The position numbers and the translations under genes were made by a program. A stretch of 64,000 nt of DNA, taken from positions 1 to 64,000 of the forward strand of contig CAZHAK010000007.1 in the NCBI GenBank assembly GCA_964530625.1, given 5' to 3'. Shown piece by piece: positions 1 to 8,331 of this stretch; position 1 is the stretch's first letter, and every line of letters begins with the position of its first letter. The notes below the pieces were generated by a model, which did not search any database, was not told the DNA's origin, and saw only the letters and a list, made by a program, of their open reading frames with translations. The DNA comes from JABWCQ01 sp964530625. GTDB lineage: Bacteria; Electryoneota; RPQS01.

Positions 1-20
1 CAAACCGCAGCCTAAACTAA

Positions 21-2090
21 GTGGATAACGTCTCCAACATTTGGGGTGCAGTCCAGTTTGCCTACGTTGCGTCGTCAGTATATCCCAACGACTTATATAT
101 CGTAGATGTATCTGATTACAACAACCCTCGAATTGCCGCGTTCATTCCAACAGGCTACACGAACCTAGCGGGTGTTAGCATTCATGACGGAATGCTCTAT
201 GTATGCGGCTACGATGGCCTAAGTGTCTTCGACGTTGCGAACCCTTTACAACCAATTCTTCTTTCTCGGATTGAGCTTGTGAATTGCCGGAGCCTTTTCG
301 TGAACGGCAACACTGCGTTCATTGGCCACTGGCCACCAGGATTCTATGCAATTGACATCACAGAATTGACAAATCCAAGTCTTGTTGGGAATGTCGTTAC
401 GTCCAATGTGCCGAGGTCGTTTTGCGTTTATGATGACGTGCTTTGGGTCATAAATGAGTCGTTGACTACATATGACATCAGCGATTTAGAAAATCCGGTC
501 ATGATCTCCTCGGGCCCTTCCTCATTGCATGGTACGGAAATCCTCCGCGTCGGTCATTACGGGCTTGTGTCCCAGTCCCAAGGGCTGTGGTTGTACACAT
601 ATGATTTGAATCAACCAGAGTCTCTTGTTGCGATTGATACGACCTACTTCGGAGGCAGTATTCTTAAGTTTGCGGTTGGAGAAGAAATTGGCGCTGTGAC
701 TACCAACGATGACAATATTTATGTGTTTAATCTTGAAAATCTTCCTCAATTAGAAGTCTTTGACTCTTCCTCAGTTCCGAGGAGATCTCATGGATTAGCC
801 ATTGATAATCAACACGTGCTTGCAACTTTCTTTTATGACGGTTTACGAATCTACGAAACTTCAGGGGGTGAGACGATTGACCTTGTGGGGGCTTACAGTC
901 ATGTCGGCACACCAACGGGAGTGCGACTCGCGCCGCCGCATGCGTTCGTTCAAGCCTCTACAGGAGAATTTCTGTTTAGCGTTGATATTCATGACTTGTC
1001 AAGCCCCCAAATCATGTCCTCCCTCGGCGATCTATTTGCTTCTGAAGGAATGGCAATGTCTGGTGATGTTATTGCGATGACAGGTGGTTGTAACGGCATG
1101 ATACTAGTCGATGTTTCAAACCCTGATAGCATGATGGTGCTAAACGAGCAATACGAAGTAGCCGGGTGCCCAGCATCAATTGCTCTGACTACTTCATACG
1201 CGTTTATGCTAGACTATGGCGACAACGACTTGTACGCATTTTCTGTTGCGGAGCCGGAAACTCCAAATTTTCTCGGTACTTTTGAAGTAGGCAATCCTGA
1301 CTACCTGCCAGTCTGCGCAAAGGACTCATGTGCCTACGTTAAACTGTCTAATCGAACTATCGGTGTTGTGTGTATAGAAAACGGTGCGTTCGAAGTCACT
1401 GATTCTATTACACACGATGGTTCGGGTTGGCTGAGCGAGTTCGTTGTACATGGAGATAGGCTGTATTGTTCATATTCGCCGGGTCCATTTAGTGATGACT
1501 ATAGTCTCGAAATATACGATGTACTCGAACCCCGCAATCCGCAGCTTGTTTCCACTACGGCTGTATCAGTCTTAGGAGTGAAGTTGGCCGCAACTGACAC
1601 GCTTCTCATCTATAGAAACTGGTCATACAATCGCGAGGATGAATTGTTCATTGTGGATGTCTCAGACGCAGAGCATCCTCACCAACTCATTCACGACACG
1701 CTGGAAAGCGATATCAGATCGCTAGATATTGTAGGCAATCTGATTGCCGCTGTCGAACATCAAGAAATTGTATTCTATGAGTTAGTGGATGAAACCGCTT
1801 TCGTAAGTTCTGGCGGACGCGAGGTTCCATCGGACTTGCGAATTGCCGCTTTTCCTAACCCGTTTAATCCGGTAACAACTATCCGGTTTACGGTCGCGAG
1901 GGCGGGAGTTGTAATCGTTGACGTTTTTGACGTGACCGGAAGGCAGGTATTCGAGTTGTTTCGTGAGTATGTGTCGCCAGGCTCTCATGAAGTGGAACTT
2001 GACGGAAGCAGCTTGCCATCTGGTATCTACTTCGCTAAACTTGAGGTTGGCGCATCGAGCCTGACGACTAAAATGGTGCTGCTCAAGTGA
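21..2090 (+). CDS. Secreted LVIVD-type beta-propeller protein with C-terminal sorting domain (5' end doubtful)
   Basis: The 689-residue product contains at least nine repeats of the form 'L.I.DVSD..NP....', such as LYIVDVSDYNNPRIAAF near the start and LFIVDVSDAEHPHQLI near residue 545. These are LVIVD repeats, which form a beta-propeller. The last 80 residues (from about 608, FPNPFNPVTTIRF, to KMVLLK) are a type IX-like sorting domain, so the protein should be exported and surface-attached or released. No signal peptide is visible. The frame opens with GTG directly after an in-frame TAA at 18-20, and the other two forward frames also have stops within the first 30 bases. Either the gene starts at this GTG without a leader, or it is the 3' part of a gene broken by a stop or frameshift, with its leader left of the window. 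Binding partner unknown. It lies 45 bp upstream of an E1-beta gene with no obvious functional link. Confidence 0.75.
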   Translation: MDNVSNIWGAVQFAYVASSVYPNDLYIVDVSDYNNPRIAAFIPTGYTNLAGVSIHDGMLYVCGYDGLSVFDVANPLQPILLSRIELVNCRSLFVNGNTAFIGHWPPGFYAIDITELTNPSLVGNVVTSNVPRSFCVYDDVLWVINESLTTYDISDLENPVMISSGPSSLHGTEILRVGHYGLVSQSQGLWLYTYDLNQPESLVAIDTTYFGGSILKFAVGEEIGAVTTNDDNIYVFNLENLPQLEVFDSSSVPRRSHGLAIDNQHVLATFFYDGLRIYETSGGETIDLVGAYSHVGTPTGVRLAPPHAFVQASTGEFLFSVDIHDLSSPQIMSSLGDLFASEGMAMSGDVIAMTGGCNGMILVDVSNPDSMMVLNEQYEVAGCPASIALTTSYAFMLDYGDNDLYAFSVAEPETPNFLGTFEVGNPDYLPVCAKDSCAYVKLSNRTIGVVCIENGAFEVTDSITHDGSGWLSEFVVHGDRLYCSYSPGPFSDDYSLEIYDVLEPRNPQLVSTTAVSVLGVKLAATDTLLIYRNWSYNREDELFIVDVSDAEHPHQLIHDTLESDIRSLDIVGNLIAAVEHQEIVFYELVDETAFVSSGGREVPSDLRIAAFPNPFNPVTTIRFTVARAGVVIVDVFDVTGRQVFELFREYVSPGSHEVELDGSSLPSGIYFAKLEVGASSLTTKMVLLK

Positions 2091-2135
2091 GTTAGATTCA
2101 TAGTGTTTAAAATTAATATAAAATAGGATCCCCCC

Positions 2136-3119
2136 ATGCCCATTATGACTATGGTGCAGGCGCTGCAAAACGCGCTGGACGTGAAGCTGGCTGACGACCC
2201 GTCTGTTCTTTGCTTTGGCGAAGACGTCGGGGTTGAAGGCGGTGTGTTTCGCGTGACTGAACATTTGCAAAAAAAGCACGGCGTCAAGCGTGTGTTCGAT
2301 ACGCCGCTGGCGGAATCGTCCATCGCCGGAGTATGTATCGGTATGTCCGTGATGGGACTTCGGCCTGTCGCGGAAATGCAGTTTGACGGATTTGTGTATC
2401 CGGCGATGAATCAGATCATCACGCATATTTCACGCTATCGTTATCGCACACGCGGCCAGCGCAACATCCCTACTGTCATTCGTTTCCCCTATGGCGGCGG
2501 CGTGAAGGCGCTGGAACTGCACTCGGAGTCTTTGGAGGCGATGTACGCGCATATTCCCGGGCTAAAAGTGGTGATTCCGTCCACGCCGTACGACGCGAAA
2601 GGCTTGATGATTGCCGCGATTGAAGATAACGATCCGGTTATTTTTCAGGAGCCGAAGCGGCTTTATCGCGCGATGAAGCAGGAAGTTCCCGACGGTCTCT
2701 ACCGCATTCCTATCGGCAAAGCCAAAGTCGAAAAAGAGGGCCGCGACATGACCGTCGTGTCGTGGGGCGCGATGATGCACGTCTGCCGCAAGGCGCTCGA
2801 AGCGCTGGAAAAAGATCACATCAACATCGAGCTGGTAGATTTGCGCACGATTTATCCGCTCGATTGGGATACGCTCACCGCGTCCATTAAGAAAACCGGA
2901 CGCTTGCTGGTCGTGCAGGAAGGCCCGAAGAGTTTCGGCGTCGCGGCGGAACTGATTGCGATGGCCAACGAAAGATGTTTCGAGTATCTCGAAGCTCCCC
3001 CGATGCGCCTCTGCGGCAACGACACCATCCCGCCGCTCCCGCGCAGTGAAGATTTGTATTGCCCCACTCCCGAGCGCGTGCACTACTACTGCCGCAGACT
3101 TGCGGATTATCAGATTTAA
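2136..3119 (+). CDS. 2-oxoacid dehydrogenase E1 component, beta subunit (pyruvate or branched-chain type)
   Basis: The beta subunit of the thiamine-diphosphate-dependent decarboxylase of a pyruvate or branched-chain 2-oxoacid dehydrogenase complex acts in the cytoplasm with an alpha subunit. At 327 residues the length is normal. Recognisable family segments are CFGEDVGVEGGVFRVTE near residue 26 (cofactor-binding Glu region), AEMQFDGFVYPAMNQI near 88, and VIPSTPYDAKGLMIAAI near 146. The C-terminal transketolase domain includes LVDLRTIYPLDWDTL. The start ATG follows an AT-rich leader with AGGA. The E2 gene begins 11 bp downstream, so the two are co-transcribed. The alpha subunit normally sits immediately upstream; here a secreted protein occupies that place, and no E1-alpha is seen anywhere in the window. 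Substrate (pyruvate or branched-chain oxoacid) cannot be decided. Confidence 0.92.
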   Translation: MPIMTMVQALQNALDVKLADDPSVLCFGEDVGVEGGVFRVTEHLQKKHGVKRVFDTPLAESSIAGVCIGMSVMGLRPVAEMQFDGFVYPAMNQIITHISRYRYRTRGQRNIPTVIRFPYGGGVKALELHSESLEAMYAHIPGLKVVIPSTPYDAKGLMIAAIEDNDPVIFQEPKRLYRAMKQEVPDGLYRIPIGKAKVEKEGRDMTVVSWGAMMHVCRKALEALEKDHINIELVDLRTIYPLDWDTLTASIKKTGRLLVVQEGPKSFGVAAELIAMANERCFEYLEAPPMRLCGNDTIPPLPRSEDLYCPTPERVHYYCRRLADYQI

Positions 3120-3130
3120 GGAAATTTCAC

Positions 3131-4504
3131 ATGGCCTATAATTTTCAATTTCCCGACATCGGGGAAGGCATTCACGAAGGCAAAATTCTCGAGTGGTATC
3201 ATCAGCCCGGCGACATGGTCAAGGAAGGTGATCCGCTCCTGAAAGTCGAGACCGACAAAGTCGTGACCGATATTCCCGTGCCGCAAACGGGCAAGCTCGC
3301 GCAGACGAGCGGCAAGGTGGACGAGATTGTGCACGTCGGGCAAGTCATCGCGGTGATTGTCGGCAAAGACGAATCCGTGCCTGCAAGTTCATCGCCGCCG
3401 GCAATGGCAACGCGTGAAAACGCAAAAACGGAACATACTTCTGCAACCCTTGCCAAAGAGAAGACTGAGTCCGCCGACGAAGGCGGACTATACGGAGTCG
3501 TCGGGCAAATTCCCGTCGGAAATGAGGTGCTGCCGTCCACGAATGAAGGTCAAACCGTGCTCGCGGAAAATGGTGTGAGTCAGGGAGCGCGAGTGATTGC
3601 GACTCCCGTCGCTCGAAAAATGGCCAGCGACATGGGAGTCGATATTGCCCAAGTTCGCGGTACGGGTCCTGCGGGCCGGGTGATGAAAAGTGATATTGAA
3701 GCGGCGGCGGTAGGCGAAACAGCGGTCGCTCCGGCGAGAACTGCCGCGCCGTTCATGGCATCTGCACCGAAAATTGTTGCGCCTGCGATTCCCGGAGAAT
3801 TCCCCGGCATTGTGGAAATCGAAGAGTTGTCACAGCTTCGCCGCACAATCGCCAACCGCATGTCGCAATCGAAATACACCGCGCCGCATGCGTCTTCCCT
3901 CGATGAGGTGGAGGTCTCAAAACTCGTTGCGCTGCGCGCCGCCAAGAATGCAGAGCTTGAGCGCGAAGGAGTCAAACTGTCGTATTTGCCCTTCATAATC
4001 AAGGCGGTCTGTGTGGCGCTGCGGAAGAACAAAAAGCTCAACGCGACGCTCGACCTCGAGCGCAACCGTGTTGTGTACAAAAAGTATTACAACATCGGCA
4101 TCGCGGTAGACACGCCCGAAGGGCTGGTTGTGCCGGTCATCAAGAACGCGGATCAAAAGGGCGTGATTCAGATCGCAAAGGAAATTGAGGATCTGTCCAG
4201 CCGCGCGCGCGAACGTAAACTGACTCTTGATGAAATCCGTGACGGCACGTTTTCAATAACAAACTTCGGCAGCTTGAACGGCATGTTCGGTGTGCCGGTT
4301 ATCAATTATCCCGAGGTCGCGATTTTGGGGACGGGCAGAATTGTGCAGAAGCCTGTGATCCTCAATGATCAGATTGTCAAGGGTTGGGTTCAACCGCTCA
4401 GCTTATCGTTTGACCATCGCATTGTGGACGGTGGCGACAGCGGAAGGTTTGTCAACGATTTGACGGCGATGCTTGCCGATCCGACCAATATCCTGATGCT
4501 CTAA
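3131..4504 (+). CDS. Dihydrolipoamide acyltransferase E2 of a 2-oxoacid dehydrogenase complex
   Basis: This is the core acyltransferase (457 residues), which takes the acyl group from E1 on a lipoyl arm and passes it to CoA. It has an N-terminal lipoyl domain with the modified lysine at about residue 43 (ETDKVVTDI) and a low-complexity linker. A peripheral-subunit-binding domain follows at about 155-192 (TPVARKMASDMGVD...GRVMKSDIEAA). The C-terminal catalytic domain carries SFDHRIVDGGD near residue 430, whose His is the acyltransferase residue. I placed the start at the ATG at 3131, because the longer reading frame runs into the preceding E1-beta gene. The lipoate-ligase-like gene at 7592 on the same strand may supply the lipoyl group. 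Distinct from the SucB at 37516, which has a different linker and sits with SucA. Confidence 0.93.
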   Translation: MAYNFQFPDIGEGIHEGKILEWYHQPGDMVKEGDPLLKVETDKVVTDIPVPQTGKLAQTSGKVDEIVHVGQVIAVIVGKDESVPASSSPPAMATRENAKTEHTSATLAKEKTESADEGGLYGVVGQIPVGNEVLPSTNEGQTVLAENGVSQGARVIATPVARKMASDMGVDIAQVRGTGPAGRVMKSDIEAAAVGETAVAPARTAAPFMASAPKIVAPAIPGEFPGIVEIEELSQLRRTIANRMSQSKYTAPHASSLDEVEVSKLVALRAAKNAELEREGVKLSYLPFIIKAVCVALRKNKKLNATLDLERNRVVYKKYYNIGIAVDTPEGLVVPVIKNADQKGVIQIAKEIEDLSSRARERKLTLDEIRDGTFSITNFGSLNGMFGVPVINYPEVAILGTGRIVQKPVILNDQIVKGWVQPLSLSFDHRIVDGGDSGRFVNDLTAMLADPTNILML

Positions 4505-4581
4505 ACCGCTTGCCAGCGGCGTACATTGTACTGCCGTGACGCAAGAAATTTATGAAGTAATTCAAATCCGGAGGTGCAGTC

Positions 4582-6078
4582 ATGAAAGGGTACCTTGTAA
4601 TTCTCGGATGTTTGTTCGCGGCTTATGCCGCTCCGCTCTTTGCTAACGAAGTGCCGCTGATTTTGGAAGAGACTATTCAGTTGCCTGTGGCGACAGGATA
4701 TTGGGATGTAGCTCCGACGTGGGGCCGCAACTACTACTGGGTTGAACACGTGAGTGTCTCACCTGACTCCTCTCGCATGGTGTGGGGGGATTTGGATTCA
4801 GGGCTTTTTGATTCCATGGAGCTAAGCGGCTCACCGTTGAATAGTCCTATATTGTATTTGGATAATGACGGGCTTCCTGTGGTGATTCAAACAACTCGAA
4901 CTTATGTGGATGGCGGACCCGGCTTCCCCCCGACTTCTTATACAATTGCTCGGGGGAATGAGACTCGGCTTTCAACTGCTTCAATACCCATACAAGAATG
5001 GTCCCATCGAAGCAATTTTTCCATGTTTTTTAGCGGGGAATACGTCTCGTACATTACCACGGGTGCGCTGGTATTGAACTCCGTAAGACTAATAACTCCG
5101 CCGCCAGACACCGGGGGAAACTGGGAAGGAATGATGTCTCGCACGATCAACACAACCTGGTCAAGCGGACAATCTTCTGGACAAACTACTTTGTGTCGCG
5201 GCAATATCCTTGATAGAAATCTTGATTCTTCAGTATTTAAGGTGCCGTACAGCCAGATGCTTAGATTTGTTTCGTCTGAATGGGCGGATCACAGTTACCT
5301 TGCAACATTTGGATACGAAACCAGAGTTCCGCAAGGTGTAAGCTATTCAGGCATGCGACTATTTGAAATTGATTCATCTGGAAACTATATTGAGTTAACC
5401 CAAGTCGAAAATATTGATCCGATTGCGATGACTTCAGTACCTCCGAATTGGCTACCCCTTGTTGTATATAAGATTAACGAGGAGATAGTAGGTTGGCTCT
5501 ACAATTCAGGAGAAAGCTGGCGCATCGATAACACGCATGGTTCGATACTCCCTGCTTATGTATTGAATGGAGAGAATACCGAGCAATTTCTTTTGCTAGA
5601 GACTTCTAATCGACAGTTCGATATTGTCATTGCAGAGACCGGCCAAACTTGGGGACAAACCTCTGCCCTTGATTCCGGCTATGCTGAGATGAAGATTGTT
5701 GGCCGTTACCACAACGAGAAAAGGCGATTGGTCGTGCGTTACGGGCTCGAGTTACGCATCTACCGCTTCGGTGAACCGATTTACACAGATGCCGACGACG
5801 CGCGGCCTGAGTTGCCGCAAGAGTTAACCCTGTCCGCCTATCCCAATCCGTTCAACCCGACGACGATGATCGCATTTGATTTACCGAAGGCTGCGTGCGC
5901 GAGTTTGATTGTGTATGACTTAACCGGACGGCAGGTGCAGACATTGTTTGACGAACAGATGTCCGCCGGACATCATGAAATTGGTTTTGACGGAGCGAGT
6001 CTTCCCAGCGGAATTTACTTTGCAAGGCTTGTTGCTAATAATGTTTCTGATATTCACAAACTTATATTGATAAAATAA
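4582..6078 (+). CDS. Secreted protein with C-terminal sorting domain, tandem paralogue 1
   Basis: Function unknown. The 498-residue product starts with a signal peptide (MKGYLVILGCLFAAYAAPLFA, cleavage expected before NEVPL). The middle section of about 370 residues has no motif I recognise. The C-terminal type IX-like sorting domain runs from about residue 417 (AYPNPFNPTTMIAF) to the end. A strong Shine-Dalgarno (CCGGAGGTG) precedes the ATG. Its neighbour at 6096 is a paralogue: leader, first 40 residues and sorting domain are nearly the same, and 227 bp of the 3' end are identical, yet the centres have diverged strongly. It is therefore a constant-ends, variable-middle pair. Both sit between the E2 gene and the lipoate-ligase gene without an evident metabolic role. 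Confidence 0.85.
   Translation: MKGYLVILGCLFAAYAAPLFANEVPLILEETIQLPVATGYWDVAPTWGRNYYWVEHVSVSPDSSRMVWGDLDSGLFDSMELSGSPLNSPILYLDNDGLPVVIQTTRTYVDGGPGFPPTSYTIARGNETRLSTASIPIQEWSHRSNFSMFFSGEYVSYITTGALVLNSVRLITPPPDTGGNWEGMMSRTINTTWSSGQSSGQTTLCRGNILDRNLDSSVFKVPYSQMLRFVSSEWADHSYLATFGYETRVPQGVSYSGMRLFEIDSSGNYIELTQVENIDPIAMTSVPPNWLPLVVYKINEEIVGWLYNSGESWRIDNTHGSILPAYVLNGENTEQFLLLETSNRQFDIVIAETGQTWGQTSALDSGYAEMKIVGRYHNEKRRLVVRYGLELRIYRFGEPIYTDADDARPELPQELTLSAYPNPFNPTTMIAFDLPKAACASLIVYDLTGRQVQTLFDEQMSAGHHEIGFDGASLPSGIYFARLVANNVSDIHKLILIK
5788..6014 (+). repeat. Direct repeat, copy 1 (identical to 7272-7498)
   Basis: These 227 bases inside the first secreted paralogue match 7272-7498 base for base, as checked by eye. 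They encode the junction and most of the sorting domain. Identity stops at a C/T difference at 6015 versus 7499. Confidence 0.9.
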
Positions 6079-6095
6079 CTTTCCGGAGGTGCAGC

Positions 6096-7562
6096 ATGAA
6101 AGGGATGTGTGCGATTCTCGGATGTTCGTTCGCGGCCTATGCCGCTCCGCTCTTTGCTAACGAAGTGCCGCTGGTTTTGGAAGAGACGATTCAGCTGCCT
6201 ACGGCGACGCCGTATTGGGATGTGATGGTGGGCGAAGATGGCACTCTATCGTGGGCGGTTTGTAAAGTTTTGCCTGACGGAAGGCAAGTCATTCTTAGCA
6301 GTTGCTCAACCGACTCGGTAGTTTACAATGACTTTGTTCCATTTAATGAGCTGGAAACTTATCATGTGTTTCTCTATAGTCGTGCCGGGATAGGGCCGAT
6401 GATTGGATTTGCACAACAGTCATTCTGGAGTGAAGAAGGCCTTACTATTTCAGAATTCCCTTGTCACAATCCTACCGATACACTTTTTTACAACTGCCAC
6501 CTTCCTGGTGGTTTGTGCCGGCTGGGTCCGCCTGGATTGAGGATAAATTGCTATCCAGTCGTTTCGCACTTTGGATTGGACACGCTATCGTCTGAATTTG
6601 ATCAACGGCCAAAATGGTATATTGATAATTACCAATGCGGCTCCTACCAAGGTATCTCGAATTGCGGCAATAAGCCTGCGGTGTCAAGTACATCCGACAA
6701 TTGGGACTGCGTACGACAATACTATTATCAATATCGAGTTGAATGTGACTACAGGGATTTGCAAGGGAGTCTCTTTGGGTTTAGTTGGCACGTGACGCAG
6801 ACTAATGGCTCGAATCACACTGAACGTGACGGTGTGGCCTTAGGCCGTATTTATGACGATTCCGTTGTAGTTAGTTTAAGTAGGGATGGTGAAGCTGCAT
6901 CAGAAGCTTGTACCTTTGACCGAATATATAACGGAGGTGTGCTCGTAGCTGCGTTTCAATACGGAACAAGCGCGTGGCATGAAAATTTCTTGCCAGACGT
7001 TATGTGGAACTCAGGCACACGCTATCAACAATTGTTCACTGTGGAAGTTGCCTGGGGTGATAATGAAGAGCTTCTTGCACTACGCAATGACGATCGAGTA
7101 TTTGATATCATTGTTGTCCTTAATGGTCAAATCTGGGGTCAAACATCCCCTCTCGATTCCGGATTTGCTGAGATGAAGATCATTGGTCGCTACCACAATG
7201 AAACGCGCCGCCTTGTCGTGCGCTACGGCAGCGAGTTGCGCATCTACAGATTCGGCGATCCGATTTACACGGATGCCGACGACGCGCGGCCTGAGTTGCC
7301 GCAAGAGTTAACCCTGTCCGCCTATCCCAATCCGTTCAACCCGACGACGATGATCGCATTTGATTTACCGAAGGCTGCGTGCGCGAGTTTGATTGTGTAT
7401 GACTTAACCGGACGGCAGGTGCAGACATTGTTTGACGAACAGATGTCCGCCGGACATCATGAAATTGGTTTTGACGGAGCGAGTCTTCCCAGCGGAATCT
7501 ACTTTGCGCGGCTGAGTGCGGGTAAATTTGTGCGCATACAAAAACTCGTTTTACTTAAGTAA
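6096..7562 (+). CDS. Secreted protein with C-terminal sorting domain, tandem paralogue 2
   Basis: This 488-residue paralogue of the preceding gene starts only 17 bp after it, behind the same Shine-Dalgarno leader (TCCGGAGGTGCAG). The signal peptide is MKGMCAILGCSFAAYAAPLFA. After a shared segment (NEVPLVLEETIQLPTAT) the central 300 residues differ from paralogue 1 and are rich in Cys, Tyr and Asn; no domain is recognised. Similarity resumes at about residue 360 (GQIWGQTSPLDSGFAEMKI), and the sorting domain ends ...IQKLVLLK. Probably exported through a type IX-like route and anchored or cleaved at the sorting domain. The pair looks like a tandem duplication followed by divergence of the exposed part, or by replacement of the middle with later homogenisation of the ends. 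Confidence 0.85.
   Translation: MKGMCAILGCSFAAYAAPLFANEVPLVLEETIQLPTATPYWDVMVGEDGTLSWAVCKVLPDGRQVILSSCSTDSVVYNDFVPFNELETYHVFLYSRAGIGPMIGFAQQSFWSEEGLTISEFPCHNPTDTLFYNCHLPGGLCRLGPPGLRINCYPVVSHFGLDTLSSEFDQRPKWYIDNYQCGSYQGISNCGNKPAVSSTSDNWDCVRQYYYQYRVECDYRDLQGSLFGFSWHVTQTNGSNHTERDGVALGRIYDDSVVVSLSRDGEAASEACTFDRIYNGGVLVAAFQYGTSAWHENFLPDVMWNSGTRYQQLFTVEVAWGDNEELLALRNDDRVFDIIVVLNGQIWGQTSPLDSGFAEMKIIGRYHNETRRLVVRYGSELRIYRFGDPIYTDADDARPELPQELTLSAYPNPFNPTTMIAFDLPKAACASLIVYDLTGRQVQTLFDEQMSAGHHEIGFDGASLPSGIYFARLSAGKFVRIQKLVLLK
7272..7498 (+). repeat. Direct repeat, copy 2 (identical to 5788-6014)
   Basis: Second copy of the 227-bp identical segment, in the same reading frame of the second paralogue and offset by 1484 bp from copy 1. 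Confidence 0.9.
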
Positions 7563-7566
7563 ACGC

Positions 7567-7586
7567 GGGCGGCACGCCTGCCGCCC
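7567..7586 (+). repeat. GC-rich hairpin in front of the lipoate-ligase gene
   Basis: GGGCGGCA and TGCCGCCC form a perfect 8-bp stem with a 4-base loop. It occupies the place where the Shine-Dalgarno of the next gene should be, and it lacks a following T-run, so it is a poor terminator. It looks like an intergenic repeat unit; a weaker look-alike lies at about 15660-15685. Confidence 0.6.
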
Positions 7587-7591
7587 CTACA

Positions 7592-8227
7592 ATGCAAATT
7601 CTCGATTACAATTTAGTTGATACCGATTTGTTAACGCCCGACGATTCCGCCGGGCGTTACCTGCTCTGGACTCCCGAATTCACATGTGTGGTCATCGGCA
7701 ACGGATCGAAGAGCGAGCTTGAGCTTGACGATGAAACGATTGACGCCGACGGTGTGCCGGTCTATAAACGGCGCACGGGCGGCTGCTCGGTCGTGCTGAC
7801 GCCGGCGATGTGGTGTTTGTCCTGCGCGCTCTATGGCCGCAAACAGATTCAATCGAAAGACTATTTCGTGCTGTTCAACAAAGCTGTAAGCGACGCCTTC
7901 GCCCGCGCGGGTGTGCCGGACTTGACGCATCGCGGAATTTCCGACATCGCCATGGGCGAAAGGAAAGTCGCGGGCACGGCCATCTATCGCAATCGTGACC
8001 TGATTTTTTATCATGCGGTCATCAATCTCGGCGGAGATATTGAGTTGATCTCACGTTATCTGAAACAACCGCCGCGCGAGCCGGATTACCGCGCAGGCCG
8101 TTTGCACAAAGAGTTTGTTTCGTCGCTCGCTGATGCGGGATTTGCGCCGTCGCGCGATTTATTTGAAATGGAGTTTAGAAAAGAGTTTGAGCGGATTGTT
8201 GAGCTTCTGACGGTTGTGTATTGCTAA
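7592..8227 (+). CDS. Lipoate-protein ligase A family protein
   Basis: The product has 211 residues and belongs to the LplA/LipB/BirA fold family, which attaches lipoate (or a related acyl group) to the lysine of lipoyl domains. Visible family motifs are LDYNLVDTDLL at the N-terminus, KRRTGGCSVVLTP at about residues 49-61 (counterpart of the RRTGGG nucleotide/lipoate loop) and DIAMGERKVAGTAIYR at about 113-128, which contains the catalytic-type lysine of the K(V/I)(A/S)G motif. It is shorter than E. coli LplA and lacks its C-terminal accessory domain, so it might need a separate partner, act as an octanoyl/lipoyl transferase, or serve a different acyl group. It lies downstream of an E2 gene with one lipoyl domain, a sensible substrate. 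No Shine-Dalgarno is visible before the ATG; a hairpin lies there instead. Confidence 0.85.
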   Translation: MQILDYNLVDTDLLTPDDSAGRYLLWTPEFTCVVIGNGSKSELELDDETIDADGVPVYKRRTGGCSVVLTPAMWCLSCALYGRKQIQSKDYFVLFNKAVSDAFARAGVPDLTHRGISDIAMGERKVAGTAIYRNRDLIFYHAVINLGGDIELISRYLKQPPREPDYRAGRLHKEFVSSLADAGFAPSRDLFEMEFRKEFERIVELLTVVYC

Positions 8228-8242
8228 ACAGCCCCCCTTAAT

Positions 8243-8271
8243 CCCCCCATTTCTGCGGCAGAAATGGGGGG
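8243..8271. repeat. Perfect 13-bp inverted repeat
   Basis: CCCCCCATTTCTG and its exact complement flank a 3-base loop (CGG). It lies 15 bp after the lipoate-ligase stop, before the true terminator. It has no T-run on either side, so it is more likely an intergenic palindromic repeat than a terminator. Confidence 0.65.
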
Positions 8272-8283
8272 AGACCTGAACAG

Positions 8284-8312
8284 AAAAGGCGCACCTTGTG
8301 AGTGCGCCTTTT
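8284..8312. terminator. Bidirectional rho-independent terminator
   Basis: An 11-bp stem AAAAGGCGCAC / GTGCGCCTTTT with a 7-base loop gives a T-run on both strands. It sits between the convergent lipoate-ligase gene (+) and the secreted-protein gene at 8332 (-). Confidence 0.85.
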
Positions 8313-8331
8313 GAATAGCAAAGCGGCGGTG

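Noticed and set aside
1782..2426. Minus-strand open frame spanning the end of the propeller gene and the start of E1-beta
   Set aside because: It overlaps two well-supported genes, has no motif or ribosome-binding site, and appears to be a chance frame.
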